Of a DNA stretch of 64,000 nt, positions 44,733 through 53,915 are shown in pieces (the first letter of the stretch is position 1; every line of letters starts with the position of its first letter). Source of the DNA: Photobacterium carnosum (lineage in GTDB: Bacteria; Pseudomonadota; Gammaproteobacteria; Enterobacterales; Vibrionaceae); contig NZ_NPIB01000018.1 in NCBI RefSeq assembly GCF_002849605.1, forward strand, positions 1-64,000. Direction: 5' to 3'. Below the pieces are notes generated by a model. It searched no databases. It was not told where the DNA came from and saw nothing but the letters and a program-made list of their open reading frames with translations. Made by a program: the position numbers and the translations under genes.

Positions 44733-44945
44733 TTACTGCTTTATTGAATAATTTATCTTAATCACCTGTCGATAATAATCATCAACCGAGTTTGCTAACG
44801 AAAAATGATAAAAAGCATACAGTGATACATTTGTGTATACCGTATATTCTCCACCATCATCAAAATTAATATACAGACAATCATTAGTTGCATCATGTCC
44901 TATTTTCTTTATTGAATCAGAATTAACAACAAACCAATTAATCAT
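44733..44945 (-). CDS. KTSC-domain small protein
   Basis: 70 residues matching the KTSC domain: VVNSDSIKKIGHDATNDCL, then INFDDGGEYTVYTNVSLYAF, then a LANSVDDYYRQVI ending. The usual Ser of the family's A.S.G motif is partly conserved. The role of KTSC proteins is unknown; the domain is also found fused to lysyl-tRNA synthetases. It precedes the RelA/SpoT-domain gene. Confidence 0.75.
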   Translation of the reverse strand: MINWFVVNSDSIKKIGHDATNDCLYINFDDGGEYTVYTNVSLYAFYHFSLANSVDDYYRQVIKINYSIKQ

Positions 44946-45148
44946 TCATATTCACCCGTTATTCATTGAATAATTAATCATGCCAAAAACGCTATAATAT
45001 ACCTACATTTTTTTGCTTTTCATTATTTTTGCAGTCAAAAACGGCACTTAACTAACGCTTCACCTAGTTGTACTAGTCACTTTAAGGCCGCTCACGTAAA
45101 CTGACCTCATTATTTTGGTACTTAATCGTTTAGGAATTGAGTAAAAAC

Positions 45149-46135
45149 ATGAAACGTATTCCAACAAATATTATTACTGGCTTCTTAGGTGCCGGAAAAA
45201 CCACCGCTATTCTTTCTTTGCTCGCTCGCAAACCTAAACATGAAAAGTGGGCTATTTTAATTAATGAATTCGGTAATATTGGCGTTGATGGTGCCCTTCT
45301 AGAACAACAAGGAGCTATCATCAAAGAAGTTCCTGGTGGCTGTATGTGCTGTGTTGCAGGCTTACCCATGTCTGTAGGTATTAATGCGCTATTAGCTCAG
45401 AAACCTGACCGCTTATTACTTGAGCCAACAGGTTTGGGTCACCCAAAAGAAGTCATTCATAAATTAACATCAGAAAGCTACCGCAACTATGTCGATTTGC
45501 GCGCAACAATCACCGTGGTTGATCCTCGCCATTTTGCAGAGAGCATTTATACTGATAACGTTAATTTTCAAGATCAACTCGCATTAGCCGATGTCGTCGT
45601 TGCCAATAAAATTGATCAATGTGATGACTTTGATTTATACACGTTCCAAACAGCAATGGAAAAAGCGGAGCCTAAGAAAGCTCTTATTGCTGAAGTTGAA
45701 CATGGCCGACTTGAACTTGAATGGCTTGATATTGAACGTACAGATCGTCAGGCACAGCATAGCCATCATCATGGTCACGACCAAACAGAACCACTACCAG
45801 AATTAGAATTAGCGCCTGGACAACAATTTATTCGCAAAGAAAACCATGGTCAGGGCTATCACAGTTGTGGCTGGTTCTTTGCCGCTGATCAATTATTTGA
45901 ATTTTCAAAATTATTCAGTCTATTTTCAAACCTCAGTGCTAATCGTATTAAAGCGGTAGTGAATACTGAAAATGGTTGCTTTGCTTTTAACGTTGTTAAT
46001 CAAGTTGTGTCAGTGAATGAACTCTCACTAGAAGGATTTGAATCGCGTATTGAAGTTATTGATAGTGAGATCTTACCGTGGGATGAACTGGAAAATATTC
46101 TATGTTCAATTACTGAAAATACGGTAGCTAAATAA
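45149..46135 (+). CDS. COG0523 zinc-metallochaperone GTPase (CobW/YeiR type)
   Basis: 328 residues from the ATG at 45149 (GAG at 45139-45141); the TTG at 45137 is too close to its TAGGA. G1 is TGFLGAGKTT, the metal-binding GGCMCC (CxCC) lies near 65-70, G3-like LLEPTGLGHP and G4 ANKID follow. A His-rich loop HSHHHGHD (~209-216) and a CobW_C domain complete it. Family members deliver zinc or related metals. The layout is like E. coli YeiR. No certain Zur box was found upstream. Confidence 0.85.
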   Translation: MKRIPTNIITGFLGAGKTTAILSLLARKPKHEKWAILINEFGNIGVDGALLEQQGAIIKEVPGGCMCCVAGLPMSVGINALLAQKPDRLLLEPTGLGHPKEVIHKLTSESYRNYVDLRATITVVDPRHFAESIYTDNVNFQDQLALADVVVANKIDQCDDFDLYTFQTAMEKAEPKKALIAEVEHGRLELEWLDIERTDRQAQHSHHHGHDQTEPLPELELAPGQQFIRKENHGQGYHSCGWFFAADQLFEFSKLFSLFSNLSANRIKAVVNTENGCFAFNVVNQVVSVNELSLEGFESRIEVIDSEILPWDELENILCSITENTVAK

Positions 46136-46251
46136 TCCAATTAATCCGTCGTTATAGATTCATCGCTCATACCAATTGCAGTAATAGTGAGAAATTTTAT
46201 CACTTTACTGCTAGGTTATAAAATAGAGCTCATAAAAAGAAGGGAGCACAA

Positions 46252-47637
46252 ATGCTAAACCCTAATACTGCTAAAACAGTCATTGATCACGCACTATTTC
46301 TTGGTGCTGATTTTGCTGAATTATTTATCGAGCACCATCAATCAAGCTCGGTTCAACTTATTTCATCTGAAATTGATAAAGTCAATTCAGGCATTGATTT
46401 TGGTATTGGTATCCGTCTATTTTTTGGACATAAAGTTCTCTACGGTTACACCAACAGCACTGATGAAGAAGAATTAAAACGCGTTACATCTTTACTTGCC
46501 GCTAAAGATAAGCGTGAGCAAATATTAACCGCAGGCACGCTTAACTTAAATCGTTATGACAATAAACATAGCTGTCAATTACCGCTTAGCCAAGATACCA
46601 ATATGGCGGCTAAAATTGCATTTTTACGTCAAGCCGATCAAGCCGCTCGCGCCGAAAATGAAAAAATAGCCCAATTTATTGGTAGCGTTGCACAACGTGA
46701 ACAACAAATTGAGATTTTCAACTCAGATGGCCTTCATATTGGTGACACGCGTCATTACACTCGAATTTCTGCTAATGCTGTTGCACAAAATGGCAGTGAG
46801 CAATCAACAGGTTATGAAGCACCGGGGGCATTTACAGGTTGGGAATTAAATACTCACCTTGACGCACAAAAACTGGGCCATGATGTTGCACAGCAAGCAA
46901 TGGTTAAACTGTTTGCAGAAGCCTGCCCGTCAGGTAAAATGCCCGTCATTATAGGAAATGGTTTTGGTGGTGTTATCTTCCACGAAGCCTGTGGTCACTT
47001 ACTTGAAACCACTTCTGTTGCTAAAAAAGCGTCGGTTTTTTACGATAAGATGGGCGAAATAATTGCTAATTCCGTTGTTAGTGCTGTTGATGATGGCACC
47101 ATGACCAATCAATGGGGTTCAATCAACATTGATGATGAAGGCATGGAAACCCAACGCACTCAACTGATTAAAGACGGTCAACTAACCAGCTTTATGGTCG
47201 ATCGTATGGGGGGCTTAAAAACAGGCTTCGCACGTACAGGTTCTGGTCGTCGTGAATCTTATAAGTTCGCCCCTACTTCACGTATGCGTAATACCTTTAT
47301 TGAGCCAGGTACAAGCACTCTCGATGATATGCTTGCAGGTGTTGAACGTGGCATTTACGCAAAAAAAATGGGTGGAGGCTCAGTACAACCAGGTACAGGT
47401 GAATTTAACTTTGCTGTCCAAGAAGCGTATTTAGTTGAGAACGGTAAAATCACTAAACCACTAAAATCAGCGACATTAATCAGTACTGGTCCTAAAGTAT
47501 TGAAAGAAATTAGCATGATAGGTAATGATTTCGCACTTGCCGCTGGCATGTGTGGATCGGTAAGTGGCTCCGTGCCAACAAGCGTCGGTCAGGCTGCATT
47601 GAAAGTTGATAATATTCTTGTGGGAGGTGGCAACTAA
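46252..47637 (+). CDS. TldD-family metallopeptidase
   Basis: 461 residues. The zinc site HEACGH lies near residue 246-251 (HExxxH), with the downstream Cys in AAGMCGSVSG. Other family marks are TGSGRRESYKFAP, RMRNTFIEPG and EAYLVENGKITKPLK. TldD pairs with TldE/PmbA to cut unfolded peptides, as in microcin B17 and CcdA processing. The sequence differs from classical E. coli TldD around the zinc site (HEAVGH there), so it may be a second TldD. The stop overlaps the next start by one base. Confidence 0.85.
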   Translation: MLNPNTAKTVIDHALFLGADFAELFIEHHQSSSVQLISSEIDKVNSGIDFGIGIRLFFGHKVLYGYTNSTDEEELKRVTSLLAAKDKREQILTAGTLNLNRYDNKHSCQLPLSQDTNMAAKIAFLRQADQAARAENEKIAQFIGSVAQREQQIEIFNSDGLHIGDTRHYTRISANAVAQNGSEQSTGYEAPGAFTGWELNTHLDAQKLGHDVAQQAMVKLFAEACPSGKMPVIIGNGFGGVIFHEACGHLLETTSVAKKASVFYDKMGEIIANSVVSAVDDGTMTNQWGSINIDDEGMETQRTQLIKDGQLTSFMVDRMGGLKTGFARTGSGRRESYKFAPTSRMRNTFIEPGTSTLDDMLAGVERGIYAKKMGGGSVQPGTGEFNFAVQEAYLVENGKITKPLKSATLISTGPKVLKEISMIGNDFALAAGMCGSVSGSVPTSVGQAALKVDNILVGGGN

Positions 47638-48980
47638 TGACAGATCAAAACGCACTACAACAGGCCATCGATTACGTACTTGATCGTGTTAAAGCACAAG
47701 ATGCTGCTGCCGATGTTATTGCAAACCGTAGTAACAATTTTTCATTAAAAGCTAACCAAGGTGAACTTGACGAATACAAAGTAACGTCAGGTCAGGTGAT
47801 TGGTGTACGTGTAATTAAAGATCAACGTACCGCTACCAGTTATTCTGAATCACTGGATCTCGCAAGCCTTGATTTAATGGTTAATAATGCATTAATCAAT
47901 GCTCAGTATTCTCAGCAAGATCCCCATCAAAACATCAGTTGTCTTGATAGCCGATTGGCGACAATAGACCCTGAAGTTTATCAAATCGAAACCGCTACCG
48001 TTGATGAAAAGATTGCTCTTGCATTGTCCCTAGAACAAGGTGTCGTTAGTAAACCTCACGCAACTAGTGCGCCTTATAATGGTTTTGCTGAATCTGATAG
48101 CCATGTCATTTTAGCTAACACTCAAGGGACATTGTGTAGCCATAATGAGCGGTCGACTTATTGCTATGCTTATACGCTGTATGAAAAAGACGGTAAACAA
48201 GCCATGCATGGTGGCATGTCATCAGGACGTGTCTTTAGTCAGTTAGATCCTAACTATTGTATTAACCACGGTTATGAAATGGCACAAGCACTATTAGACG
48301 GTGCTCCGATTGCCAGTAAACACTATTCAGTGATCTTTACACTCAGTGCATTAAGTAATTTATTCTCAGCTTATGGCATGTGCCTGTCAGGACAAGCCGC
48401 AATGAAAGGGATAAACCCTTGGCGTGACGCACTTTTTACGCCAATTGCAAGTTCGCTACTGACCATTACAGATACTGCCTATGTCAATGGCGGCTTTGCG
48501 ATTAAAGCATTTGATAGTGAAGGATTTGCAACCCGTGATACTTTATTAATTAGCGAAGGTAAATTACAGAGCTTATTGCACAATAGCCATACAGCCAGCT
48601 ACTTTGGCATTGAAAATACTGCCAATGCTTCACGCTCAGCAAAAGGGGGCTTAGGTGTTGGTGGATCGCATACCGTTATTCAGACAGGAAATAGCTCAGA
48701 AGCAGAAATCACTGCAGGCGAATACCTTGAGCTAGTCGAGCTACAAGGTGTACATTCAGGTGCAGATGCCGTTAGTGGTGATTTTTCATTTGGGGCTAGT
48801 GGTTTTCTATGTCGTGATGGACAACGTCTACAAGCCGTACGTGGTATTACGGTTGCGGGTAATTTTTACCAAATGATCAAAGAAATTGATGCCGTAGGTA
48901 CTCAACTCGATAACGATTATAGCCGTAGTTTCTATGCGCCTAAAATCCGCTTTACGCGTTTGAATATTGCCGGAAAATAA
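47637..48980 (+). CDS. PmbA/TldE-family protein (TldD partner)
   Basis: 447 residues, translationally coupled to the TldD-family gene (TAATG). It has the PmbA fold, with SLKANQGELDEYKVTSGQVIGVRVIKD-type N-terminal strands and a C-terminal HSGADAVSGDFSFGASGFL segment typical of PmbA/TldE. It lacks a HExxxH motif, as expected of the non-catalytic partner. The two proteins should form a heterodimeric peptidase. No RiPP precursor or YcaO gene is nearby. Confidence 0.87.
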   Translation: MTDQNALQQAIDYVLDRVKAQDAAADVIANRSNNFSLKANQGELDEYKVTSGQVIGVRVIKDQRTATSYSESLDLASLDLMVNNALINAQYSQQDPHQNISCLDSRLATIDPEVYQIETATVDEKIALALSLEQGVVSKPHATSAPYNGFAESDSHVILANTQGTLCSHNERSTYCYAYTLYEKDGKQAMHGGMSSGRVFSQLDPNYCINHGYEMAQALLDGAPIASKHYSVIFTLSALSNLFSAYGMCLSGQAAMKGINPWRDALFTPIASSLLTITDTAYVNGGFAIKAFDSEGFATRDTLLISEGKLQSLLHNSHTASYFGIENTANASRSAKGGLGVGGSHTVIQTGNSSEAEITAGEYLELVELQGVHSGADAVSGDFSFGASGFLCRDGQRLQAVRGITVAGNFYQMIKEIDAVGTQLDNDYSRSFYAPKIRFTRLNIAGK

Positions 48981-48996
48981 TACACTTATTAATGAT

Positions 48997-49034
48997 AAAC
49001 CTTACTGATACTTATATTCAGTAAGGTTTTTTTT
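48997..49034 (+). terminator. Rho-independent terminator
   Basis: AAACCTTACTGA / TCAGTAAGGTTT stem with a 9-base loop, followed by T-rich sequence, behind the TldD/PmbA pair. Confidence 0.9.
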
Positions 49035-49151
49035 GCGCTAACTCAAATACTTGTCTATTTTCATCTTCACAACTAACAATCTTTATTATTAGATTTAAGA
49101 TCTTCCACAAAATGCGATAACATAGAAAAAACACCTAATAAGAATAAGACT

Positions 49152-49952
49152 ATGAATCTTACCGCCATTGCAACACTGCAAATGAATAATAAAATGTTTG
49201 CTAACCCACGTCGTATCGCACTATTAAAAGCCATTGATGTAACAGGCTCTATCAGTCAAGGCGCTAAATTAGCAGGCATTAGCTATAAAGCAGCCTCTGA
49301 TGCGATTAAAGATATGAATACTAACAATGAACAGCCGTTAGTTAACTGTGAGAAAGGCGGTAAAGGCGGCGGTGGTGCAACACTGACGCGATTTGGTCAA
49401 CGTCTAATCCAGATGTATGATCTTTTAAATAAAATTCAAGACATGGGCTTACAAGCGCTTAATGATGATAATGCACCACTTGATAGTTTACTCGGTGTTA
49501 TGAGCCGTTTTTCATTACAAACCAGTGCGCGTAATCAATTATTTGGACATATATCTGCCATTGAAACCCATGATTTACATGATATCGTCACGATAGCTAT
49601 TACAGACAATCACCATATCCAAGCAACAATTACTCATGGTAGTACCCTGCGCTTACATCTAGAACAAAATAAAGATGTAGTAACCTTAGTCAAAGGTCCT
49701 GCTATTACAGTTTGTAGTGAAGAAAATTTAATTCATGGTAAGCGTGATCGGTTTGATAACCAATTACTAGGTACACTGACTGCAATGAAACAAGATCGTC
49801 AGTCAACAGAAATTACTATTAGTTTAAACGATGAGATAAGTATTTGTGCTTTCGTTGATAATCAAGATTTAATGGATGAAACTTTACGTTTAGGTATGCC
49901 GATTTACGCCTTATTTCATTCAACTCACGTGATTGTTGCAAGTATGTGTTAA
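49152..49952 (+). CDS. modE: Molybdate-responsive regulator ModE
   Basis: 266 residues. The N-terminal winged helix (PRRIALLKAIDVTGSISQGA followed by GISYKAASDAIKDMN) is the ModE DNA-binding domain, followed by the glycine-rich GGKGGGGA wing. Two TOBE/MOP-like molybdate-binding domains occupy ~125-265 (SARNQLFGHISAIE and later LLGTLTAMKQD). The expected operator stands in front of modA in this window (31930-31953). When molybdate is plentiful ModE should repress modABC. Confidence 0.93.
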   Translation: MNLTAIATLQMNNKMFANPRRIALLKAIDVTGSISQGAKLAGISYKAASDAIKDMNTNNEQPLVNCEKGGKGGGGATLTRFGQRLIQMYDLLNKIQDMGLQALNDDNAPLDSLLGVMSRFSLQTSARNQLFGHISAIETHDLHDIVTIAITDNHHIQATITHGSTLRLHLEQNKDVVTLVKGPAITVCSEENLIHGKRDRFDNQLLGTLTAMKQDRQSTEITISLNDEISICAFVDNQDLMDETLRLGMPIYALFHSTHVIVASMC

Positions 49953-50020
49953 ATAGCTAATTTACACTCAATAATAGCCCTATGCTCAACGGAGTGAGCT
50001 GATTATTATCATCAATTTTT

Positions 50021-50290
50021 TTATAAGCCTAAGCTACATTCTTCTGAAAAAGCATTGTAGTTAAAACCTTGTCTTATACAATCAGTAAAATGAGCATAGT
50101 CTTCATATTGCTGAATAATAATCAAACCACAAGCAATAAATACAAAAACGAGAGTGACCATATTCAACCAAATCTTTTTCTGTTTTAGTGAACATAAAAA
50201 AAGTGTAACTGATAATGGCACACAAGCAATGCTTACAAACCAAAGTGTCGCTGATGAAAATACCATTCTTATATAACCGTTAAAATACAA
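50021..50290 (-). CDS. Small two-TM hypothetical protein
   Basis: 89 residues; an inner ATG at 50266 is an alternative start. Two TM helices (about 13-32 and 41-59) are followed by a short tail with two Cys (DCIRQGFN and EECSLGL) predicted outside the cytoplasm. The family is not recognised. Confidence 0.5.
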   Translation of the reverse strand: MYFNGYIRMVFSSATLWFVSIACVPLSVTLFLCSLKQKKIWLNMVTLVFVFIACGLIIIQQYEDYAHFTDCIRQGFNYNAFSEECSLGL

Positions 50291-50507
50291 TTAACACTAC
50301 TAGCATTTTAACGCTTTTTTACTCAAATATGAGTTTTAATTTAAAAAATATACTTATTTGGCAAAAAAATAACACAAATAAAGATATATTTAAAAATAAC
50401 GTTGCTTATATGAACGTTTCTCTATTGCATATACATCATTATACCTATTGGCAATAACTGCCAATAAGCACAATGATTATAAAATAATACTGAATTTAAA
50501 TTAATAA

Positions 50508-51242
50508 TTAAATAACAAGACCGCCATCCACTTTCAATACTTGTCCCGTAATAAAGCTCGATTGAGCACTCGCTAAAAATAATGCACTATTAGCAATATC
50601 TTGCGCCTTACCCATTCGTTTTAATGGCGTTTTCGACGTCATATGCTTAATAACTTTTTCAGGTAAATCAACAGTCATCGGTGTTTCTACAAACCCTGGA
50701 GCAATACAATTCGCACGAACTTGCGCGCCCTTACGAGCAAACTCTTTCGCCCATGATTTCGTCATCGCAATCACGCCAGCTTTGGTTGCGGCATAGTTAG
50801 TTTGACCAATATTACCATCCGTCCCCACAACTGAAGACATGGTAATAATGGAGCCAATACCCGCTTGCATCATCACAGGAGCGATCGCTTGGGTCATATT
50901 AAACACACCTTTAAGATTAACATCTATGACGAGATCCCAGTCAGACTCTGTCATTTTATCAATCAAATTATCACGGGTGATGCCAGCATTATTCACTAAT
51001 ACATCAATATGTCCATATTGCTCTGTAAGCTGCTTTACCGCTTTTGCAACCCCTTTTCGGTCACATACATTAAGCTCTAATGCGGTAACATTTGGGAACT
51101 GCTGCTCTAAATCAACCATCGTTCCCATATTCATATCACAAGCGATAACACGTGTTGCATTTTGACGTGCAAATGTTTCAACAATACAACGACCAATTCC
51201 CTGGGCTCCACCTGTTACAAGACAAACCTTACCTGTTAGCAT
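50508..51242 (-). CDS. SDR oxidoreductase, FabG-like
   Basis: 244 residues, a classical short-chain dehydrogenase: cofactor motif TGGAQGIG (~9-16), NNAG (~86-89), Ser in SSVVG and catalytic YAATKAG (Tyr ~154, Lys ~158), then the PGFVETPM loop. It resembles FabG-type 3-oxoacyl-ACP or acetoacetyl-CoA reductases. It is not in a fab cluster, so it is probably a paralog, perhaps for polyhydroxyalkanoate or special fatty acid synthesis. Confidence 0.85.
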   Translation of the reverse strand: MLTGKVCLVTGGAQGIGRCIVETFARQNATRVIACDMNMGTMVDLEQQFPNVTALELNVCDRKGVAKAVKQLTEQYGHIDVLVNNAGITRDNLIDKMTESDWDLVIDVNLKGVFNMTQAIAPVMMQAGIGSIITMSSVVGTDGNIGQTNYAATKAGVIAMTKSWAKEFARKGAQVRANCIAPGFVETPMTVDLPEKVIKHMTSKTPLKRMGKAQDIANSALFLASAQSSFITGQVLKVDGGLVI

Positions 51243-51470
51243 ATCCTTCCCCTTAATATTATCGTCCTACAATAAAATCAAAACTTTAGCGCTCAATATT
51301 TAGTTTAGATAACTCTCGCTTGAATACTTATCTCAATATCACAAGACACAATTGCAAAAATGAAACAACACAATCAAACTCAATTATAAACAAATGCAAC
51401 ACAGCGCATAATCAGTATACTCTAATCATTATTAATGAATACAAATTAACCAATTAATACAGGGGAAATA

Positions 51471-51776
51471 ATGTTAGATAAGATTATTTTTTCTTAATAT
51501 TGTTTGATATCAGTCAGTAACAGAAGCCGCGAAGCAATATGGAATTTCAACATCAATGGGACCAGTTTGATTTTTGAACAAAATGGCGAATATAATTCAA
51601 TACAAATTTCACGTACGGTTGAAATTGATAACAGGGAGATTTAAAAGAATATCGCACTTACAGGAGGGGGAATTGCTTATTTACCCTATAGTAAAATTCA
51701 AGATTACTTACAACAAAATAAATTAGTGTCAGTGCTTAACAACTATATTAGCAGCGAATTTGAACCTAAGCCGTAA
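51471..51776 (+). pseudogene. LysR-type regulator, decayed remnant
   Basis: An AGGGGAA site and ATG start MLDKIIFS, followed by a stop and frameshifts. The next frame reads QSVTEAAKQYGISTS, the start of a LysR helix-turn-helix. After a large deletion the end GGGIAYLPYSKIQDYL...LVSVL..Y, typical of the LysR effector domain, is still readable to the TAA at 51774-51776. About two thirds of the gene is gone. The region 51243-51470 before it is AT-rich, with no other gene. Confidence 0.65.
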
Positions 51777-51796
51777 TGTTATCAAAAAAAACACAC

Positions 51797-51826
51797 AAAA
51801 AAGCCAGACTTTCGTCTGGCTTTTTT
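51797..51826. terminator. Bidirectional terminator
   Basis: AAAAAAGCCAGAC / GTCTGGCTTTTTT with a 4-base loop, placed after the deaD stop codon and usable on both strands. Confidence 0.9.
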
Positions 51827-51842
51827 ATCACACTAGCGCAAA

Positions 51843-53816
51843 TTATGCGTCAGTACGAGGCTTACGGTCGCCAGCTGGACGCGCTGCAGCAGCAGCACCA
51901 TCACGGTTACCACGGTAGCCACCACGAGTGTCGTTGCCACGGTTGCGATCGAAACGACGTTCGCCACCACGTTCACCACCACGGTTGCTATCACGGCTAC
52001 CACGATGACCAGTACGCTCGCCACCATCACGGTTGCCAGCAGTACGTGGACGATGTTCACGCAATACTTCACCTTCAACAACAACTGCTTTAACGTCATT
52101 CTGGCGAATACGTAGTTTCTGCAATTGCGCTGTAACTTCTGCTGTCATCTTCTTAGGAAGTTGAACAAAAGTATGTGAAGGTGCAAGTTTAATCGCACCG
52201 ATGAACTCTTTGCTTAAGCCAAGTTCGTTTGCGATTGCGCCAACGATATCTTTAACTTGAACACCTTGCTCACGGCCAACTTGTAATTGGTAAGTATCCC
52301 AATCAGCGCTGTTGAAAGTGCGACGTTCGCCACGATCACCACCACGTTCGCCACCACGTTCAGGACGATCGCCACGACGTTCGCCACGATCAGGACGGTC
52401 ACCACGGCGTTCGCCACGATCACTACCACGATCATCACGGTCACCACGACGCTCACGACGTTGTGATTCACGCTCAATAGCTGCTAGCATTGGATCTGGA
52501 CCTTTATAGAATAAAGGACGGTTACCTTGCTGGCGCTGAAGAAGCATTGCTGCTAGCGTTGCTGCATCAACATCAATTGATACTTGTAGTTTTTCTATAA
52601 GCTCAACAAATGCTTCAACACTTGTTTGTTCTTTCTGTGCAACTAATTCTTCGCCTAACTTATTAAGACGAGATGCTGCAACTAGATCACGTAGAGGAAG
52701 TTGAATTTCTTCCATACGAGACTTAGTTACACGCTCAATAGTACGTAGCATGCGGATTTGGTTAGTACGAACCAATAGGATCGCTTTACCTTCACGTCCA
52801 GCACGACCAGTACGACCGATGCGGTGAATGTATGATTCAACATCAAATGGGATATCGTAGTTGAATACGTGTGTAATACGTGCAACGTCTAGGCCACGTG
52901 CTACAACGTCAGTTGCAACTAGAATATCAATCACGCCACGTTTGATATGATCAACAGTACGCTCACGTAGCGACTGAGGAATATCACCGTGAAGTGCCGC
53001 AGCTTTAAAGCCACGAGCAGATAACCAATCAGCTAGACGCTCAGTATCTTGACGAGTACGAACGAATACGATTGATGCATCTGTATTTTCAGTTTCAAGA
53101 AGACGACTCATTGCTTCGTCTTTCTCTACGCCCTTAACAATCCAAAATTGTTGAGATACTTGAGCAACAGTACGGTTCTCACCAGCAACGTCGATGCGTG
53201 CTGGATCACGTAGGAAACGATCAACGATTTCTTTAACGATTGGAGGCATAGTTGCAGAGAAAAGTACACGTTGTGCAGTTTCTGGTGCTTGTTCCATGAT
53301 CCAAGTAACGTCGTCAACGAAACCCATTTTTAGCATTTCATCAGCTTCATCAAGAACGAAAGTAGATACTTCGTCTAGGTGAAGTTGCTTACGTGTAATA
53401 AGGTCTTTAACACGACCCGGAGTACCAACAACAATGTGAGTACCATTTTTTAGTGCACGCATTTGATCAACGATAGAAGCACCACCGTAAATCTCAAGAA
53501 CCTTAAGCCCCTTGATGTTTTGACCAAGTACTTTAATTTCTGCAGCAACCTGAATTGCAAGCTCACGTGTTGGAGCCATAACAATAGCTTGTGGCTTATG
53601 CTGAGAAAGATCTACTTTATTCAGTACAGGCAACGAAAACGCTGCTGTTTTACCAGTACCCGTCTGTGCTTTACCAAGCGCATCCGTACCAGTTAGAAGT
53701 AGAGGTATTGCCGCCGCCTGGATAGGTGTAGGCGCAACAAAACCCATAGAATCTAGTGCGGATAATAGTGTGTCGGCCAACTTCAGTTGGCGAAATTCTG
53801 TAACAGTTTCTTGCAT
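51843..53816 (-). CDS. deaD: DEAD-box RNA helicase DeaD (CsdA)
   Basis: 657 residues. Q motif FVAPTPIQAAAIP (~28), motif I AQTGTGKTAAF, motif II DEAD, motif III SAT and motif VI HRIGRTGRAG complete the two RecA domains (to ~365). A dimerisation region, then an Arg/Asp/Gly-rich repeat tract (~450-500, RGDR/GERRGDRP), a DbpA-type RNA-binding domain (~505-575) and a second RGG-rich tail follow. It unwinds RNA in ribosome assembly and mRNA decay, mostly in the cold. A long leader with a small ORF and a start-codon palindrome precede it. Confidence 0.95.
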   Translation of the reverse strand: MQETVTEFRQLKLADTLLSALDSMGFVAPTPIQAAAIPLLLTGTDALGKAQTGTGKTAAFSLPVLNKVDLSQHKPQAIVMAPTRELAIQVAAEIKVLGQNIKGLKVLEIYGGASIVDQMRALKNGTHIVVGTPGRVKDLITRKQLHLDEVSTFVLDEADEMLKMGFVDDVTWIMEQAPETAQRVLFSATMPPIVKEIVDRFLRDPARIDVAGENRTVAQVSQQFWIVKGVEKDEAMSRLLETENTDASIVFVRTRQDTERLADWLSARGFKAAALHGDIPQSLRERTVDHIKRGVIDILVATDVVARGLDVARITHVFNYDIPFDVESYIHRIGRTGRAGREGKAILLVRTNQIRMLRTIERVTKSRMEEIQLPLRDLVAASRLNKLGEELVAQKEQTSVEAFVELIEKLQVSIDVDAATLAAMLLQRQQGNRPLFYKGPDPMLAAIERESQRRERRGDRDDRGSDRGERRGDRPDRGERRGDRPERGGERGGDRGERRTFNSADWDTYQLQVGREQGVQVKDIVGAIANELGLSKEFIGAIKLAPSHTFVQLPKKMTAEVTAQLQKLRIRQNDVKAVVVEGEVLREHRPRTAGNRDGGERTGHRGSRDSNRGGERGGERRFDRNRGNDTRGGYRGNRDGAAAAARPAGDRKPRTDA

Positions 53817-53828
53817 TGGGATCCCAAT
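53815..53828. promoter_or_regulatory. Palindrome covering the deaD start region
   Basis: ATTGGGATCCCAAT is a perfect 14-base palindrome. On the minus strand it contains the deaD Shine-Dalgarno-like GGGA and runs into the ATG start codon. Folded in mRNA it would hide the start site. Confidence 0.45.
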
Positions 53829-53834
53829 ATATGA

Positions 53835-53915
53835 TCAACTTAAAAACGGGGCCCCTTTGCTACAGAGGGTTCTGCAACAGCAACCACTAGCACGGGCCTC
53901 GACTAATAGGGGCAT
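53835..53915 (-). CDS. Possible leader peptide upstream of deaD
   Basis: A 26-codon ORF (ATG at 53913-53915, TGA at 53835-53837) ends 18 bases before the deaD start codon. It encodes MPLLVEARASGCCCRTLCSK and six more residues, notably Cys- and Arg-rich, with a GGGGCCCC palindrome inside. No good ribosome site is visible, so translation is uncertain; it could simply be part of a structured 5' leader. Confidence 0.3.
   Translation of the reverse strand: MPLLVEARASGCCCRTLCSKGAPFLS

Noticed and set aside
44946..45148. Zur box upstream of the COG0523 GTPase
   Set aside because: The palindromic AT stretch near 44990 is too weak to call against the Zur consensus.
51876..52480. CGT/CGA-rich tandem pattern that resembles a repeat array
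   Set aside because: It is the low-complexity RGD/GERRG coding region of DeaD, with no spacers; not a CRISPR or noncoding repeat.
51833..52509. Long ORFs in other frames over the 3' end of deaD
   Set aside because: They are repetitive shadows of the Arg/Gly-rich coding tract of deaD on the opposite strand or in other frames.
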